From Shimia abyssi (GTDB lineage: Bacteria > Pseudomonadota > Alphaproteobacteria > Rhodobacterales > Rhodobacteraceae): DNA of 64,000 bases. This document shows, piece by piece, positions 18,623 through 26,973 of this stretch. The stretch spans positions 62,001-126,000 of the forward strand of contig NZ_PYGJ01000009.1 of the NCBI RefSeq assembly GCF_003014475.1, given 5' to 3'. Position numbers and translations under genes: made by a program. Within the stretch, counting starts at the first letter, position 1; each line of letters starts with the position of its first letter. A model generated the notes under the pieces. It ran no database searches, was not told where the DNA came from, and saw only the letters and a program-made list of their open reading frames with translations.

Positions 18623-19417
18623 ATGAGCATAGCGCCCGATCCGGTTCTGATGGAGGTTGAGGATGGCATCGCCACGATCACACTCAATCGCCCAGACCGG
18701 TTGAACGCGATTACGCGTGACATGATCGTTTTGGTACGGTCACTTGTCGATGCGGCAGCGGGCGACGATGGTGTGCGGGTCATGCTGTTAACAGGGGCAG
18801 GGCGCGGGTTTTGTGCAGGTCAGGATCTGTCCGAGCGTGATCCGCGTGGACGACAAGAGCCCTTTGATCTCGAAGCGATCCAAAAGGAACTCTACCATCC
18901 GATCCTGAACGCCATCACCTCCACGCCCAAACCTGTTGTGGCACGCGTCAACGGCGTTGCTGCAGGGGCGGGATCAGGATTGGCGCTGGCCTGCGATATT
19001 GTAATCGCCGGGCAGTCGGCCAAGTTTATCCAATCCTTCGCCAAAGTTGGGCTTTCGGTCGACGCGGGGGGCGGAATGGCCCTCTACCGTGGCCTAGGTC
19101 TACCCCGGGCAAAAGCCGCGCTGATGCTGGCAGAAACACTAACGGCGGACGAGGCGGCCCAGTTGGGGTTGATCTGGAAATCCGTGCCCGACGTGGCGCT
19201 GGACGCCGAAGCGAACGCGCTTGCCGGCAGGCTTGCGGCAACGCCCCGCCATGCGCTGGCCTCGATCAAAGCGGCGATGTCGGCCGCCGCAACTGCTCCT
19301 GGTCTCGCCCACTACCTCGATCAGGAGGCGACGCTGCAAGGTATTGCTGGGTCACATCCAGACTATGCAGAAGGGGTGCTTTCGTTCCTGGAGAAACGAA
19401 AACCGGACTTCTCGTAG
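18623..19417 (+). CDS. Enoyl-CoA hydratase/isomerase, PaaG-like
   Basis: A 264-residue crotonase-family enzyme. Motifs are GAGRGFCAGQDLSER, NGVAAGAGSGLALACDIV (oxyanion-hole glycines) and FAKVGLSVDAGGGMALYRGLG, where an aspartate replaces the second glutamate of hydratases. That pattern matches PaaG, the isomerase of phenylacetate degradation. In the box pathway the corresponding step is 3,4-dehydroadipyl-CoA to 2,3-dehydroadipyl-CoA. ATG 18623 has GAGGAG 7 nt upstream. It converges on boxR, and both stop codons fall inside one palindromic repeat. The C-terminus (EKRKPDFS) runs into that repeat. Confidence 0.88.
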   Translation: MSIAPDPVLMEVEDGIATITLNRPDRLNAITRDMIVLVRSLVDAAAGDDGVRVMLLTGAGRGFCAGQDLSERDPRGRQEPFDLEAIQKELYHPILNAITSTPKPVVARVNGVAAGAGSGLALACDIVIAGQSAKFIQSFAKVGLSVDAGGGMALYRGLGLPRAKAALMLAETLTADEAAQLGLIWKSVPDVALDAEANALAGRLAATPRHALASIKAAMSAAATAPGLAHYLDQEATLQGIAGSHPDYAEGVLSFLEKRKPDFS

Positions 19418-19442
19418 GTCGGACAAATTTGTCCGACTTACC
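19414..19442. repeat. Palindromic repeat, copy 1 (paaG-like/boxR junction)
   Basis: A 29-bp near-palindrome with the perfect 18-bp core TCGGACAAATTTGTCCGA. The same element occurs at 23879-23907. Here it supplies both stop codons: TAG of the PaaG-like gene (19415-19417) and TAA of boxR (complement of 19438-19440). As RNA it would fold into a long hairpin and could terminate both transcripts. Confidence 0.85.
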
Positions 19443-20355
19443 TGAGGTAGCCCTCATCCTCGATCAGCGCGAGCAGATCTACCAGCGACGTTTCTAGGCT
19501 GCACCCGCTGGTATCCAGCTTTGCCTCCGCGCGGTCATAGACCGGCTCGCGGCTTGCCAGCAAAGCGCGCAGTTGCTCCATGGCCTCGGGGTTGCCGGCC
19601 ATAGGGCGATCATCCCCTTGTGCTTGTACGCGGCTCATATGCTCTTCGGGATCGGCCTTGACCCAAACAGTATGAAAATGGCCAAGCAGCTCATTGTAGG
19701 TCATGGGTTCGGCGACAATCCCACCCGCTACGGCCAGAATCACAGACTCGTGTGTTGCAATGACACGCTGCAACGCCTCGCTTTCCAGCTTGCGATACCC
19801 ATCTTGCCCATAGAGCGCCATGACCTCAGACACCGGCATCCCGCCATGGGTCTCGATTTCGCGGTTCAGTTCAAGGAATGGAACGCCCAATTTCGCGCTT
19901 GCCGCGGCACCCAATGTGGATTTTCCCGCGCCGCGCAATCCCAACAGGCAAATCCGCTGCGCCTTGCGGGCACTCGGTGTGTCTGGGGTCAAAAGGTCCA
20001 GCACTGCCCCTTGCGTCGCTTTATCCGCCGTTTGAAACAGGTTCATCATGCGCAGCGCGTCCGATGTCCACGGATCATCTTCGCTCAGAAACCATTCGAT
20101 CCGATGATCCAGTGCAATCGCCACACGCTCCAAAAGCCCAATTGAAATATTGCCCGCCCCGGCTTCAAGCTGCGCTAAATAACGTGGTGACACGCCCGAC
20201 AGTTCGGACAGAACCCGGCGTGGAATCCCCTTGCGTTCACGTGCTTTGCGCACCCGTTCGCCCACGCGCAGGATCAACTGTTGCGCGGCCCTGTCAATCG
20301 ACGTGCTTTGCTGCGCTGGCTGACTGTCGCCCTTGAAGTTCGTTATTTCCGACAT
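19438..20355 (-). CDS. boxR: BoxR, benzoyl-CoA-responsive regulator with shikimate-kinase-like domain
   Basis: A transcriptional repressor of the box genes, released by benzoyl-CoA. The 305-residue protein has an XRE-type helix-turn-helix at about residues 25-85 (GERVRKARERKGIPRRVLSE, YLAQLEAGAGNISIGLLERVA) and a C-terminal shikimate-kinase-like domain from about 150 with P-loop LGLRGAGKST. This fusion is diagnostic of BoxR/BzdR. ATG 20353-20355 starts the conserved region; a TTG 19 codons upstream is unlikely. A TGTA-N6-TGCA site 43 bp upstream suggests autoregulation. The stop lies inside a palindromic repeat shared with the converging gene. Confidence 0.93.
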   Translation of the reverse strand: MSEITNFKGDSQPAQQSTSIDRAAQQLILRVGERVRKARERKGIPRRVLSELSGVSPRYLAQLEAGAGNISIGLLERVAIALDHRIEWFLSEDDPWTSDALRMMNLFQTADKATQGAVLDLLTPDTPSARKAQRICLLGLRGAGKSTLGAAASAKLGVPFLELNREIETHGGMPVSEVMALYGQDGYRKLESEALQRVIATHESVILAVAGGIVAEPMTYNELLGHFHTVWVKADPEEHMSRVQAQGDDRPMAGNPEAMEQLRALLASREPVYDRAEAKLDTSGCSLETSLVDLLALIEDEGYLR

Positions 20356-20397
20356 TGCTCCGCCACTGCGCCCGACGCAGAGTTGCTCTGCGCCTTG

Positions 20398-20411
20398 TGT
20401 ATAATAGTGCA
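20398..20411. promoter_or_regulatory. boxR: Candidate BoxR operator at the boxR promoter
   Basis: TGTA-TAATAG-TGCA, one mismatch from TGCA-N6-TGCA, 43 bp upstream of the boxR ATG and overlapping an AT-rich stretch (TATTAT on the minus strand) that could be the -10. Confidence 0.55.
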
Positions 20412-20508
20412 AAAAATACCTTGGATTGCGCGCGGGATCAAATGCTTAAGCATATGTTTGATTTCGCGCCTGCAATATGATGCGCTACGCACGCGCCCAA
20501 GGAAATCT

Positions 20509-20937
20509 CTAGTCAATCAAGAGTGGTTCAACGATTGCCCGTATGTCTTTGGGCGCTGCCTGTTTGGCAAAGGTTTCCGCCACAATGAAGACATTCACAA
20601 ACTCGCCTGAAAAGCACAGCTGACCATCTTGGCGTCCCAGCACTCTGAACCGGATTGAACTTTGGCCAAGTTTGATCGGGTCCACTTGACAGATCAACCG
20701 ATTGCGCGGCGTGATCGGTTTGTGAAAATCGAGGCTCATGTGCACAAATGGTGTGCCGACATTGCGATCCAGTTCCATCTGGAACCAGCCGTCGCCGTCC
20801 AGATGACGTTCCCACCACGCATTGATCGCATCCAGCGCGAACCATGGAATACGCGCGGTATAGACAATCTTTGCCGGGTCGCAATCTCCCCAGGTCACAC
20901 GGATTTCATGTTCGAAATGTGGGGCGTTACTATCCAT
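20509..20937 (-). CDS. Acyl-CoA thioesterase, 4-hydroxybenzoyl-CoA thioesterase family
   Basis: A 142-residue single hot-dog thioesterase expected to hydrolyse an aromatic acyl-CoA. The 4HBT signature is RVTWGDCDPAKIVYTARIPWF, with the catalytic Asp, followed by a long helix (ALDAINAWWE). ATG 20935-20937 lies 2 nt after the boxA stop, so it is the last gene of the boxBA unit. In box clusters such enzymes may release benzoate or hydroxybenzoate from CoA when the pathway stalls; that role is inference. Confidence 0.85.
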   Translation of the reverse strand: MDSNAPHFEHEIRVTWGDCDPAKIVYTARIPWFALDAINAWWERHLDGDGWFQMELDRNVGTPFVHMSLDFHKPITPRNRLICQVDPIKLGQSSIRFRVLGRQDGQLCFSGEFVNVFIVAETFAKQAAPKDIRAIVEPLLID

Positions 20938-20939
20938 GC

Positions 20940-22124
20940 TCAGTATGTCTCCACGTGATAACGCCCTTCCTCGCGCATTGTATCGCGTAATGCGGCCCAA
21001 GGCGTGCCGATGCTTTCAGCGATATTGGTCAGGGTCTTTTCAACACCCTCTTCCATACCGCGCAAGCCGCATATGTAAATGTAGGTTTTTACATCACCGA
21101 GCAGTTCCGCAATCGCATCTTCTTCGGCCATCATGCGATCTTGCACATACTCACGTGGTTGTCCCTCAACGCGCGAAAACACCATATGCGTCTTGAGTAA
21201 ACTCTCTGGCAGCTTCTTAAGCGGCCCGAAATACGGCAGTGTATCAGGCGAACGCGCACCAAAGAACATGGTCATGCCGCCAGATTTCTGCCCCACGGTG
21301 CGTTCACGTCGCATGGTAAAGGCGCGCATCGGCGCCGATCCGGTGCCTGTGCAGATCATCAAAAGCCGCGCGTCTGGGTCTTCGGGCAATAGGAACGTCG
21401 CCCCAAATGGGCCCGTGACCTGTACGCCATCACCGGGATTGAGATCGCAGATAAAGTTCGAGGCCACCCCGTGCTCCTCGCGTTTAACGGTCAGAGACAC
21501 ATTTCCAAAGTTGGGTCGTTCCCCGTCCCTCGGGCTCGATACGGAATACAGTCTGGGCAGGTGCGGGTTTCCATCCGCTCCGACACCAGGTGGAATAACC
21601 CCAATGGTTTGCCCCTCCAGAACCGGAAAGGTTTGCCCTTCAAGGCTGAGGATGATATGGCGGGTATCGGTCTCAGCCCCGGCGTCGGTCAAACGGTAAT
21701 TCCCCTGCACCGTCGCCGTTGCGGGTTTGCCAATTGTGTACATGTTAATCGTTGGTTTGGCAGCACTCTCAGGGGCACGCGCCTTCCCGCCAGCCCCTTT
21801 GTGGGCCTCTTCCAACAACGCTGCAATTGCAGGATCGAGCGCCTCGGCTTCGGGCGCTGTGTCGGTCATCTCCTGCTGTTCTGGCAACTCTTCCCATTCG
21901 AATTGCTCTTCCAGCGAATATGGCGTTTTCACCACCCGCCATTCGTCAATCGAACCGGTGGGGCAAACCGGAATGCAATCCATGCAGAAGTTGCAGCTCT
22001 CGGCATCAACAACCACATTGTTGTCGTCATGTTGAATGGCCCCGATGGGGCAAGTCATTTCGCAGGTGTAACACCGGATACAGATTTCCGGATCAATCAG
22101 ATGTTGCTTGAATGGCTGGGTCAT
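20940..22124 (-). CDS. boxA: BoxA, NADPH-dependent reductase of benzoyl-CoA 2,3-epoxidase
   Basis: Transfers electrons from NADPH via FAD and two [4Fe-4S] clusters to the diiron oxygenase BoxB. The 394-residue protein begins with two ferredoxin motifs (CIRCYTCEMTCPIGAI and CNFCMDCIPVCPTGSI, residues about 14-65), then an acidic linker, then a ferredoxin-NADP reductase module with RLYSVSSPR (FAD), a CTGTGSAPMRAF nucleotide-binding loop and the terminal VETY. ATG 22122-22124 has AGGGGA 5 nt upstream and overlaps the stop of a 57-residue cysteine-rich gene by ATGA. Confidence 0.95.
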   Translation of the reverse strand: MTQPFKQHLIDPEICIRCYTCEMTCPIGAIQHDDNNVVVDAESCNFCMDCIPVCPTGSIDEWRVVKTPYSLEEQFEWEELPEQQEMTDTAPEAEALDPAIAALLEEAHKGAGGKARAPESAAKPTINMYTIGKPATATVQGNYRLTDAGAETDTRHIILSLEGQTFPVLEGQTIGVIPPGVGADGNPHLPRLYSVSSPRDGERPNFGNVSLTVKREEHGVASNFICDLNPGDGVQVTGPFGATFLLPEDPDARLLMICTGTGSAPMRAFTMRRERTVGQKSGGMTMFFGARSPDTLPYFGPLKKLPESLLKTHMVFSRVEGQPREYVQDRMMAEEDAIAELLGDVKTYIYICGLRGMEEGVEKTLTNIAESIGTPWAALRDTMREEGRYHVETY

Positions 22125-22294
22125 GAATCCCCTGGCTTTGACAGGATGGCGTCGGGAACCGTGATTGCATCGATCAACGCCACACAAAGCCCCCGACAGT
22201 CCAAGCATCCAATGCAAGGACCGTTCATACCCGCAAGCTCGCGCTGGATGGCGCTGGTTTGCTGGGTGGGTGTGTTAGAGCGTGTGATCGACAT
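22121..22294 (-). CDS. Small cysteine-rich protein between boxB and boxA (57 residues)
   Basis: I do not recognise a family. ATG 22292-22294 is preceded by GGGAGATGATTC, a good Shine-Dalgarno at normal spacing. The stop TGA overlaps the boxA start (ATGA), which is the pattern of a genuine operon gene. The protein starts with a polar Ser/Thr/Gln-rich segment and then carries CIGCLDCRGLC (Cys at residues 27, 30, 33 and 37), followed by a hydrophobic helix ALIDAITVPDAIL. Four closely spaced cysteines suggest a metal or Fe-S site. It may be an assembly factor or small subunit for BoxA/BoxB; that is inference. It is short enough for automatic annotation to miss. Confidence 0.75.
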   Translation of the reverse strand: MSITRSNTPTQQTSAIQRELAGMNGPCIGCLDCRGLCVALIDAITVPDAILSKPGDS

Positions 22295-22297
22295 GAA

Positions 22298-22378
22298 TCA
22301 TCTCCCGAATGTCGCGACCAGAATCAAAGCCGATCCTAGAAGCATAATGTAACAGTTCAGGGACAGTTTTTGATGCAA
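22298..22378 (-). CDS. Possible 26-residue membrane peptide upstream of the cysteine-rich gene
   Basis: A frame starting TTG at 22376-22378 (or ATG at 22343-22345) encodes a short polar head and a hydrophobic run (IMLLGSALILVATF) ending in Arg. It stops 3 nt before the ATG of the next gene, and its last codons contain that gene's ribosome-binding site. This could be a translational coupling leader or a single-span peptide. Evidence is only position and composition. Confidence 0.25.
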   Translation of the reverse strand: MHQKLSLNCYIMLLGSALILVATFGR

Positions 22379-22407
22379 ATCAAATTTTGCCCCCGGCGCG
22401 GCGGGTC

Positions 22408-23859
22408 TCAGGCCATGTGCAGCTTTACATATTCAAAATCGCCCGGTTTGTTGTCGATCCCAACTTTGGGCGGGTTGATCCAACCTGCATATTTACCCGG
22501 TTCTGTCACGGCCGTCATGAGTGACTGAATAAAGTCACCATCAGCCCGGCTGGGCAGCCATTGAACTATTCCCGCGTCATACTCGGCACCACTGATGATA
22601 ACCCCGTCGGGATTAAAGTTGTGACCGGAAAAAACGCCGATCTTGCGGTTGAAACTCTCATGCGGCAGCTTCAGCGCGAACTCGACGCCAGACTTGGCGA
22701 TGATCTTGTTCCACCGGCCAACACCACCCGACGCATCGCGGGTATAGTCATCTCGTAACCGCATATTGATCGCTGTCAGCGCCGGCACCTCTTTTTGCAC
22801 CGCTTTGCCGTCTTCCATGTCCCAGACCACGTAAGTGTCGTTGGTCAGCATATGGTCGTCGTCGATCCGGTTTTCCTGATAACGTCCCTTGATCCCGGCG
22901 TTGAACGCATTGGCGGCGTTGGTCGATACTTCCTGACCAAAGAGATCAAGGCTGAGCGTGTAGTGCAGGTTCAGTTTTTTCTGGATAGTCGGAAGGTCGA
23001 TGACACCCAGATCGCGGATCTTGTTGATATCATATGGATCGGTAATCCCATTCTCGACCATCACCTGACAGGTGCGCTCGATCGTGCGCCCCACGCCGGT
23101 TTCTCCGACAAACATATGATGCGCCTCTTCGGTCAGCATGAAGCGACATGTGCGGCTCAGCGGATCAAAACCCGATTGCGCGAGGCTCTCCAGCTGCATC
23201 TTGCCGTCACGATCTGTGAAATACGTGAACATGAAAAAGGACAGCCAGTCTGGCGTTTCTTCATTGAAGGCGCCCAGCATGCGCGGTGCCTCTTCTGATC
23301 CAGAAGAGCGGCGCAGCATGTCGTCGGCCTCTTCGCGCCCGTCACGTCCAAAGTATTTTTGCAATAGATAGACCATCGCCCACAAATGGCGGCCTTCTTC
23401 GACGTTTACCTGAAACAGGTTGCGCATGTCATACAGCGATGGGGCTGTTAGGCCGAGAAAGCGCTGTTGCTCTACCGAACCCGGTTCAGTATCGCCTTGA
23501 ATGACGATCAGACGTTTCATCAGGTTGCGGTATTCGCCGGGCACTTCTTGCCATGCCGGTTGGCCCTTGTGCTCGCCGCAAGGGATCATGCGGCCTTCAA
23601 CTTCGGGTGCCAACAAGACACCCCATCGGTATTCCGGCATTTTGACATAGTCGAACTTGGCCCAACCCTTGGGGTCCACGCTGACGGCCGTGCGCAGGTA
23701 CACCATGGATTGCTGAAACTGCTGCGGGATCAGATCGTTCCACCAGTTAATATACCCGGGGTGCCATTTTTCTAGCGCTTTCAGGACTTTCTTGTCAGAT
23801 GACAAGCCCACATTATTGGGAATTTGGGTGTCATAACTCACATTGATCAGATCAAGCAT
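22408..23859 (-). CDS. boxB: BoxB, benzoyl-CoA 2,3-epoxidase oxygenase subunit
   Basis: Class I diiron oxygenase that epoxidises the ring of benzoyl-CoA with O2. The 483-residue protein has the ligand motifs VEEGRHLW and TEEAHHMF on separate helices, and the conserved start NVSYDTQIPNNVGL. ATG 23857-23859 has GAGGAGGAA directly upstream. boxC ends 58 nt upstream of the boxB start, with the second palindromic repeat in between, so boxB may be read from the boxC promoter with attenuation, or separately. Downstream are two small frames and boxA. Confidence 0.95.
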   Translation of the reverse strand: MLDLINVSYDTQIPNNVGLSSDKKVLKALEKWHPGYINWWNDLIPQQFQQSMVYLRTAVSVDPKGWAKFDYVKMPEYRWGVLLAPEVEGRMIPCGEHKGQPAWQEVPGEYRNLMKRLIVIQGDTEPGSVEQQRFLGLTAPSLYDMRNLFQVNVEEGRHLWAMVYLLQKYFGRDGREEADDMLRRSSGSEEAPRMLGAFNEETPDWLSFFMFTYFTDRDGKMQLESLAQSGFDPLSRTCRFMLTEEAHHMFVGETGVGRTIERTCQVMVENGITDPYDINKIRDLGVIDLPTIQKKLNLHYTLSLDLFGQEVSTNAANAFNAGIKGRYQENRIDDDHMLTNDTYVVWDMEDGKAVQKEVPALTAINMRLRDDYTRDASGGVGRWNKIIAKSGVEFALKLPHESFNRKIGVFSGHNFNPDGVIISGAEYDAGIVQWLPSRADGDFIQSLMTAVTEPGKYAGWINPPKVGIDNKPGDFEYVKLHMA

Positions 23860-23878
23860 TCCATTCCTCCTCACCCCT

Positions 23879-23907
23879 GTAGGTCGGACAAATTTGTCCG
23901 ACCCACC
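23879..23907. repeat. Palindromic repeat, copy 2 (boxC/boxB junction)
   Basis: Identical to 19414-19442 over the first 24 bases, including the core TCGGACAAATTTGTCCGA; the last bases differ (CCACC against TTACC). It lies between the boxC stop and the boxB ribosome-binding site, where the RNA hairpin could lower readthrough or protect the boxC mRNA end. Confidence 0.85.
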
Positions 23908-23916
23908 CTTGGGGTT

Positions 23917-25578
23917 TTACACACGTTCCATGTCATATTTGCCACGCACGCCGGTGCCATAGCGTTGCAAGGCGCCCTCTGGCCCTACGGCGCTGGGCCG
24001 GTTGAAAATCCAGTTCTGCCACGCCGTCAACCGCCCAAATATGCGGGTTTCCATTGTCTCTGGCCCGGCAAAACGCAAGTTTGCTTCCATACCGGTCATA
24101 GCATCTGCACTAAAGCTGGACCGCTCTTCCATGAAAATGCGGATTTCGTCGTCCCAGTCGATATCGTCGAGCATTTCCGTAACCAACCCGAGCAGTTCCG
24201 CGTCTTGGGCCTCAAGCGCGGTGCCTACGGCATCCTTGGCAGCCACCACGCTTTCCGGCTCGCCCAGAAATCGTGTTTCCAGCCGGGTCAGCCCGTTGCC
24301 CATCGGCATGGAGCCAAAATTCACCTCGCTAAGCGTCACTGTCGCCAGCGGGCGATTGTCGCCCTCGAACTCGTCTTCCATCATATAGGATCGGTCCACC
24401 GCAAAGAGCAGCTCTGCCAATACACCCGCAAAACACGAACCGTGCTCAATCAGGGCCGCCATGCTGCGCGAGGTCACATCGACCCGCTTCAGCACCCGTT
24501 TCCAGTATTGCAGTACTTCATTGGCCAACCAGTGATCGGCATTGGCAACCAGCATTGCTTCATGCGCCAGCACTGTCTCTGGATCACCCTGCGAGCGGAT
24601 TATCCACAGCCCTAGCTCCATTTCGTTCAGCCGCAAATGCAGGATTGCGTCGTCTAGTTCCCGCGCCAGGCGAAGCATATAGGTCTGTGCCCCTTGCGCC
24701 TGAAACGTGTTCATATCCGCCGGTGCGTCGCTGTCGGGCCCCTTAATCGTGATCGTTGCGGTGCGTGCATCTCGATCAATGGCCAGCTCCACTGCGGAAT
24801 AGGTCACGGCGCCGTCCGCGCCAAACTCTTTCGTCAACGGCGTCAGCGTGATTCCCTCTGCTACGTTCGCCTTGTCGGATGCAGCCGCAAACTCCGCCGC
24901 CCGTTCTGTGACCACCGCATCAAATTTGGCGTTCGAAATCACTTCGTCGACCAATCGCCATTCCTTGGCCCGCTTGCCGCGCACACCTTCTTCGATTGTG
25001 CAAAAAATGTCGGCGCGGTCCCGGCGCACTTTGCGTTTGTCGGTCACACGGGTTAGCCCCCCGGTCCCCGGCAATACGGCCAACAATGGCACTTCGGGAA
25101 GTGCCACGGATGACGCGCTGTCGTCGGTCAGCATGATATGGTTGCAGGCGAGTGCCAGTTCATAGCCGCCTCCGGCGCAGGCGCCCTTGATGGCAGCGAC
25201 ATATTTTTGGCCCGAATCTTCCTCGGCAGCTTCATAAGTATTGCGGGTCTCATTGGTGAACTTACAGAAATTCACCTTGTGGCTATGCGCTGCTCCACCC
25301 AGCATCCGGATATTTGCGCCGGCACAAAACACACGGTCCTTAGCAGATTTCATGACCACCACTTTGACCTCTGGGTGTTCGAACCGCATCCTCTGGACGA
25401 CATCGCTCAGTTCGATATCAACACCTAGGTCGTAGGAATTCAGTTTGAGCTGATACCCCTCGAATAACGCGCCATTCTCGTCCACATCCATGATCAGATT
25501 GGCAACGGGGCCGTCATATTCCACCTTCCAGTGGCGGTATCGCGACGGGTCGGTCTGAAAGTCGATGAGCTGGGTCAT
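23917..25578 (-). CDS. boxC: BoxC, 2,3-epoxybenzoyl-CoA dihydrolase
   Basis: Cleaves the epoxidised ring with two waters to 3,4-dehydroadipyl-CoA semialdehyde and formate. At 553 residues it is the long double-crotonase type; the N-terminal half shows KDRVFCAGANIRMLGG, GACAGGGYELALACNHI and LPEVPLLAVLPGTGGLTRVTDKR. ATG 25576-25578 has AGGGGA 8 nt upstream. The formate released links this locus to the formate dehydrogenase at 42-47 kb. Upstream, at least three TGCA-N6 operator-like elements occupy the 145-nt gap to the DUF309 gene, so boxC heads its own BoxR-controlled transcript. Confidence 0.95.
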   Translation of the reverse strand: MTQLIDFQTDPSRYRHWKVEYDGPVANLIMDVDENGALFEGYQLKLNSYDLGVDIELSDVVQRMRFEHPEVKVVVMKSAKDRVFCAGANIRMLGGAAHSHKVNFCKFTNETRNTYEAAEEDSGQKYVAAIKGACAGGGYELALACNHIMLTDDSASSVALPEVPLLAVLPGTGGLTRVTDKRKVRRDRADIFCTIEEGVRGKRAKEWRLVDEVISNAKFDAVVTERAAEFAAASDKANVAEGITLTPLTKEFGADGAVTYSAVELAIDRDARTATITIKGPDSDAPADMNTFQAQGAQTYMLRLARELDDAILHLRLNEMELGLWIIRSQGDPETVLAHEAMLVANADHWLANEVLQYWKRVLKRVDVTSRSMAALIEHGSCFAGVLAELLFAVDRSYMMEDEFEGDNRPLATVTLSEVNFGSMPMGNGLTRLETRFLGEPESVVAAKDAVGTALEAQDAELLGLVTEMLDDIDWDDEIRIFMEERSSFSADAMTGMEANLRFAGPETMETRIFGRLTAWQNWIFNRPSAVGPEGALQRYGTGVRGKYDMERV

Positions 25579-25606
25579 GGCGCATTTCCCCTGGCAGTAT
25601 GTTGTT

Positions 25607-25671
25607 TGCACGATAGTGCGCGTGTTGGGATGCGTAAAGATGATAGATGCAAAATAATGCGAAAAAATGCG
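25607..25671. promoter_or_regulatory. boxC: Candidate BoxR operators at the boxC promoter
   Basis: TGCA-CGATAG-TGCG at 25607-25620 and an extended array TGCA-AAATAA-TGCG-AAAAAA-TGCG at 25648-25671, in which the half-site recurs every 10 bp. Both are within 95 bp upstream of the boxC ATG. Confidence 0.65.
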
Positions 25672-25719
25672 GAGTTTGTCGTAATTATTTACGGTTCACG
25701 CGTCGTTTTTAGGAATATG

Positions 25720-25733
25720 AGCATTATAGTGCA
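25720..25733. promoter_or_regulatory. Candidate BoxR operator at the DUF309 gene end
   Basis: AGCA-TTATAG-TGCA, one mismatch, overlapping the stop of the DUF309 gene and about 145 bp upstream of boxC. It could be a distal site of the boxC promoter. Confidence 0.45.
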
Positions 25734-26155
25734 TAATCGTCAATTGGCATGACTTCCCACAATCTGCAAACATCTTCGCGGGTCATGCCGGGAATCGCTT
25801 TGCGTTGACCGGTCAAGGCCGTCTGTAAAAGGTCTTTGGCGAGATCTGATAGCCGTGCAACCGCGTTATTGCGCCCCATGCGTTGTTTTAAACCGGCGTT
25901 CGCAAGCTGGATCAAACCCTGCACCAAGGCGCGGTCAGCAGACCCATTTGGCAAGGACATCCAGATCGGCTCGAACAGTTCATGAGCCTCCCAGAAAAAT
26001 CCTTCGTGCATAAATGCGAGTGCCAGTTGCCAACGATCGGATGTCTCGATTGCATCCAAACCAAACTCAAACCGATCAAACAAATCCTCTGAATGGCGGT
26101 CAGTCTGACCGGGCACATAGGCGTAGGGCGGTCGCCACTCGGTCACCGCTTGCAT
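25724..26155 (-). CDS. DUF309 domain protein
   Basis: A 143-residue protein with the DUF309 signature HEGFFWEAHELFEPIWMSL and the downstream ALVQGLIQLANAGLK helix. The biochemical role is unknown for the family; the HE.HE pattern suggests a metal or acid-base site. ATG 26153-26155 overlaps the end of the alpha/beta hydrolase by 13 nt, so it belongs to the bclA-hydrolase-DUF309 transcript. Its 3' end carries one operator-like element of the boxC promoter. Confidence 0.82.
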   Translation of the reverse strand: MQAVTEWRPPYAYVPGQTDRHSEDLFDRFEFGLDAIETSDRWQLALAFMHEGFFWEAHELFEPIWMSLPNGSADRALVQGLIQLANAGLKQRMGRNNAVARLSDLAKDLLQTALTGQRKAIPGMTREDVCRLWEVMPIDDYAL

Positions 26156-26973
26156 ACGGTTTCAACCTCGGCCGCCTCAATTCGTTCCAGCCGGGTGATA
26201 AACTCAACAATCGTCATCAGCACCGCATCCCGATGCTCAAGATGCGGGGCATGTCCACAGTCTGGCAGCACCAAAATTTCCACAGGCGCATATGATCGAT
26301 CTACCACTTCGTCCACCTGCGCGATGCTGCCATACGTATCCTGATGCCCTTGGATCACCAGCGAGGGAATGCGCAAATGGTCGATCACCTCGCCCACATG
26401 CCAGTCGCGGAACCCGTCAGAAAGCCAAGCATCGTTCCACCCCCAAAAAGCGCAATCGGGATCGCGATGGTACCGCGCCAGCTTTGCCTGTAACCCAGCG
26501 TTCGAATAAGCATCTCGTGCCCGTGCGATCTGCTCCAGCCCCTGAGGCTCGGTGAAGAAATGCGGCGCCATCAGGCACAGGCCACGCACTCGGTAGTCGG
26601 CCACAAGCCCGCAATACTCGGCGGCAATTGTTGCCCCGTCGGAGTGACCCAACAAGAAAACCCGCTCAGCGCCAAGCGCGTCCAACACGTCGGGTAGAAC
26701 ATCCTTGGCTTCGCGGGTCATGTAATCCAGAGGGCGGGGCAGGGCGCATGGATCCGATTGCCCATATCCAGCCCGCGAATACGCAAAAACAGAGCATCCC
26801 GTTGTCCGTGCCAGAGCCTCGGGAAAATCACGCCACATGGCGACACAGCCCAACCCCTCGTGCAACAGCACAATTACCGGATCGCGCCCCGGTGCAGAGC
26901 CCCAGGTCGACCATTCCAAGCTGGCACCGCCCGCGCTTAACCGGCCTGAGCCCGCTGCCCAGTCCAATGTCAT
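26143..26973 (-). CDS. Alpha/beta hydrolase in the benzoate-CoA ligase operon
   Basis: A 276-residue alpha/beta hydrolase with nucleophile Ser in LLGHSDGATIA, the acid region IQGHQDTYG and the late His in LPDCGHAPHLEH. HEGLG near residue 40 replaces the more usual HG oxyanion motif. ATG 26971-26973 overlaps the bclA stop (TGATG). Related hydrolases occur in box clusters; a thioesterase or lactonase role on a pathway intermediate is plausible but unproven. Confidence 0.83.
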   Translation of the reverse strand: MTLDWAAGSGRLSAGGASLEWSTWGSAPGRDPVIVLLHEGLGCVAMWRDFPEALARTTGCSVFAYSRAGYGQSDPCALPRPLDYMTREAKDVLPDVLDALGAERVFLLGHSDGATIAAEYCGLVADYRVRGLCLMAPHFFTEPQGLEQIARARDAYSNAGLQAKLARYHRDPDCAFWGWNDAWLSDGFRDWHVGEVIDHLRIPSLVIQGHQDTYGSIAQVDEVVDRSYAPVEILVLPDCGHAPHLEHRDAVLMTIVEFITRLERIEAAEVETVCKR

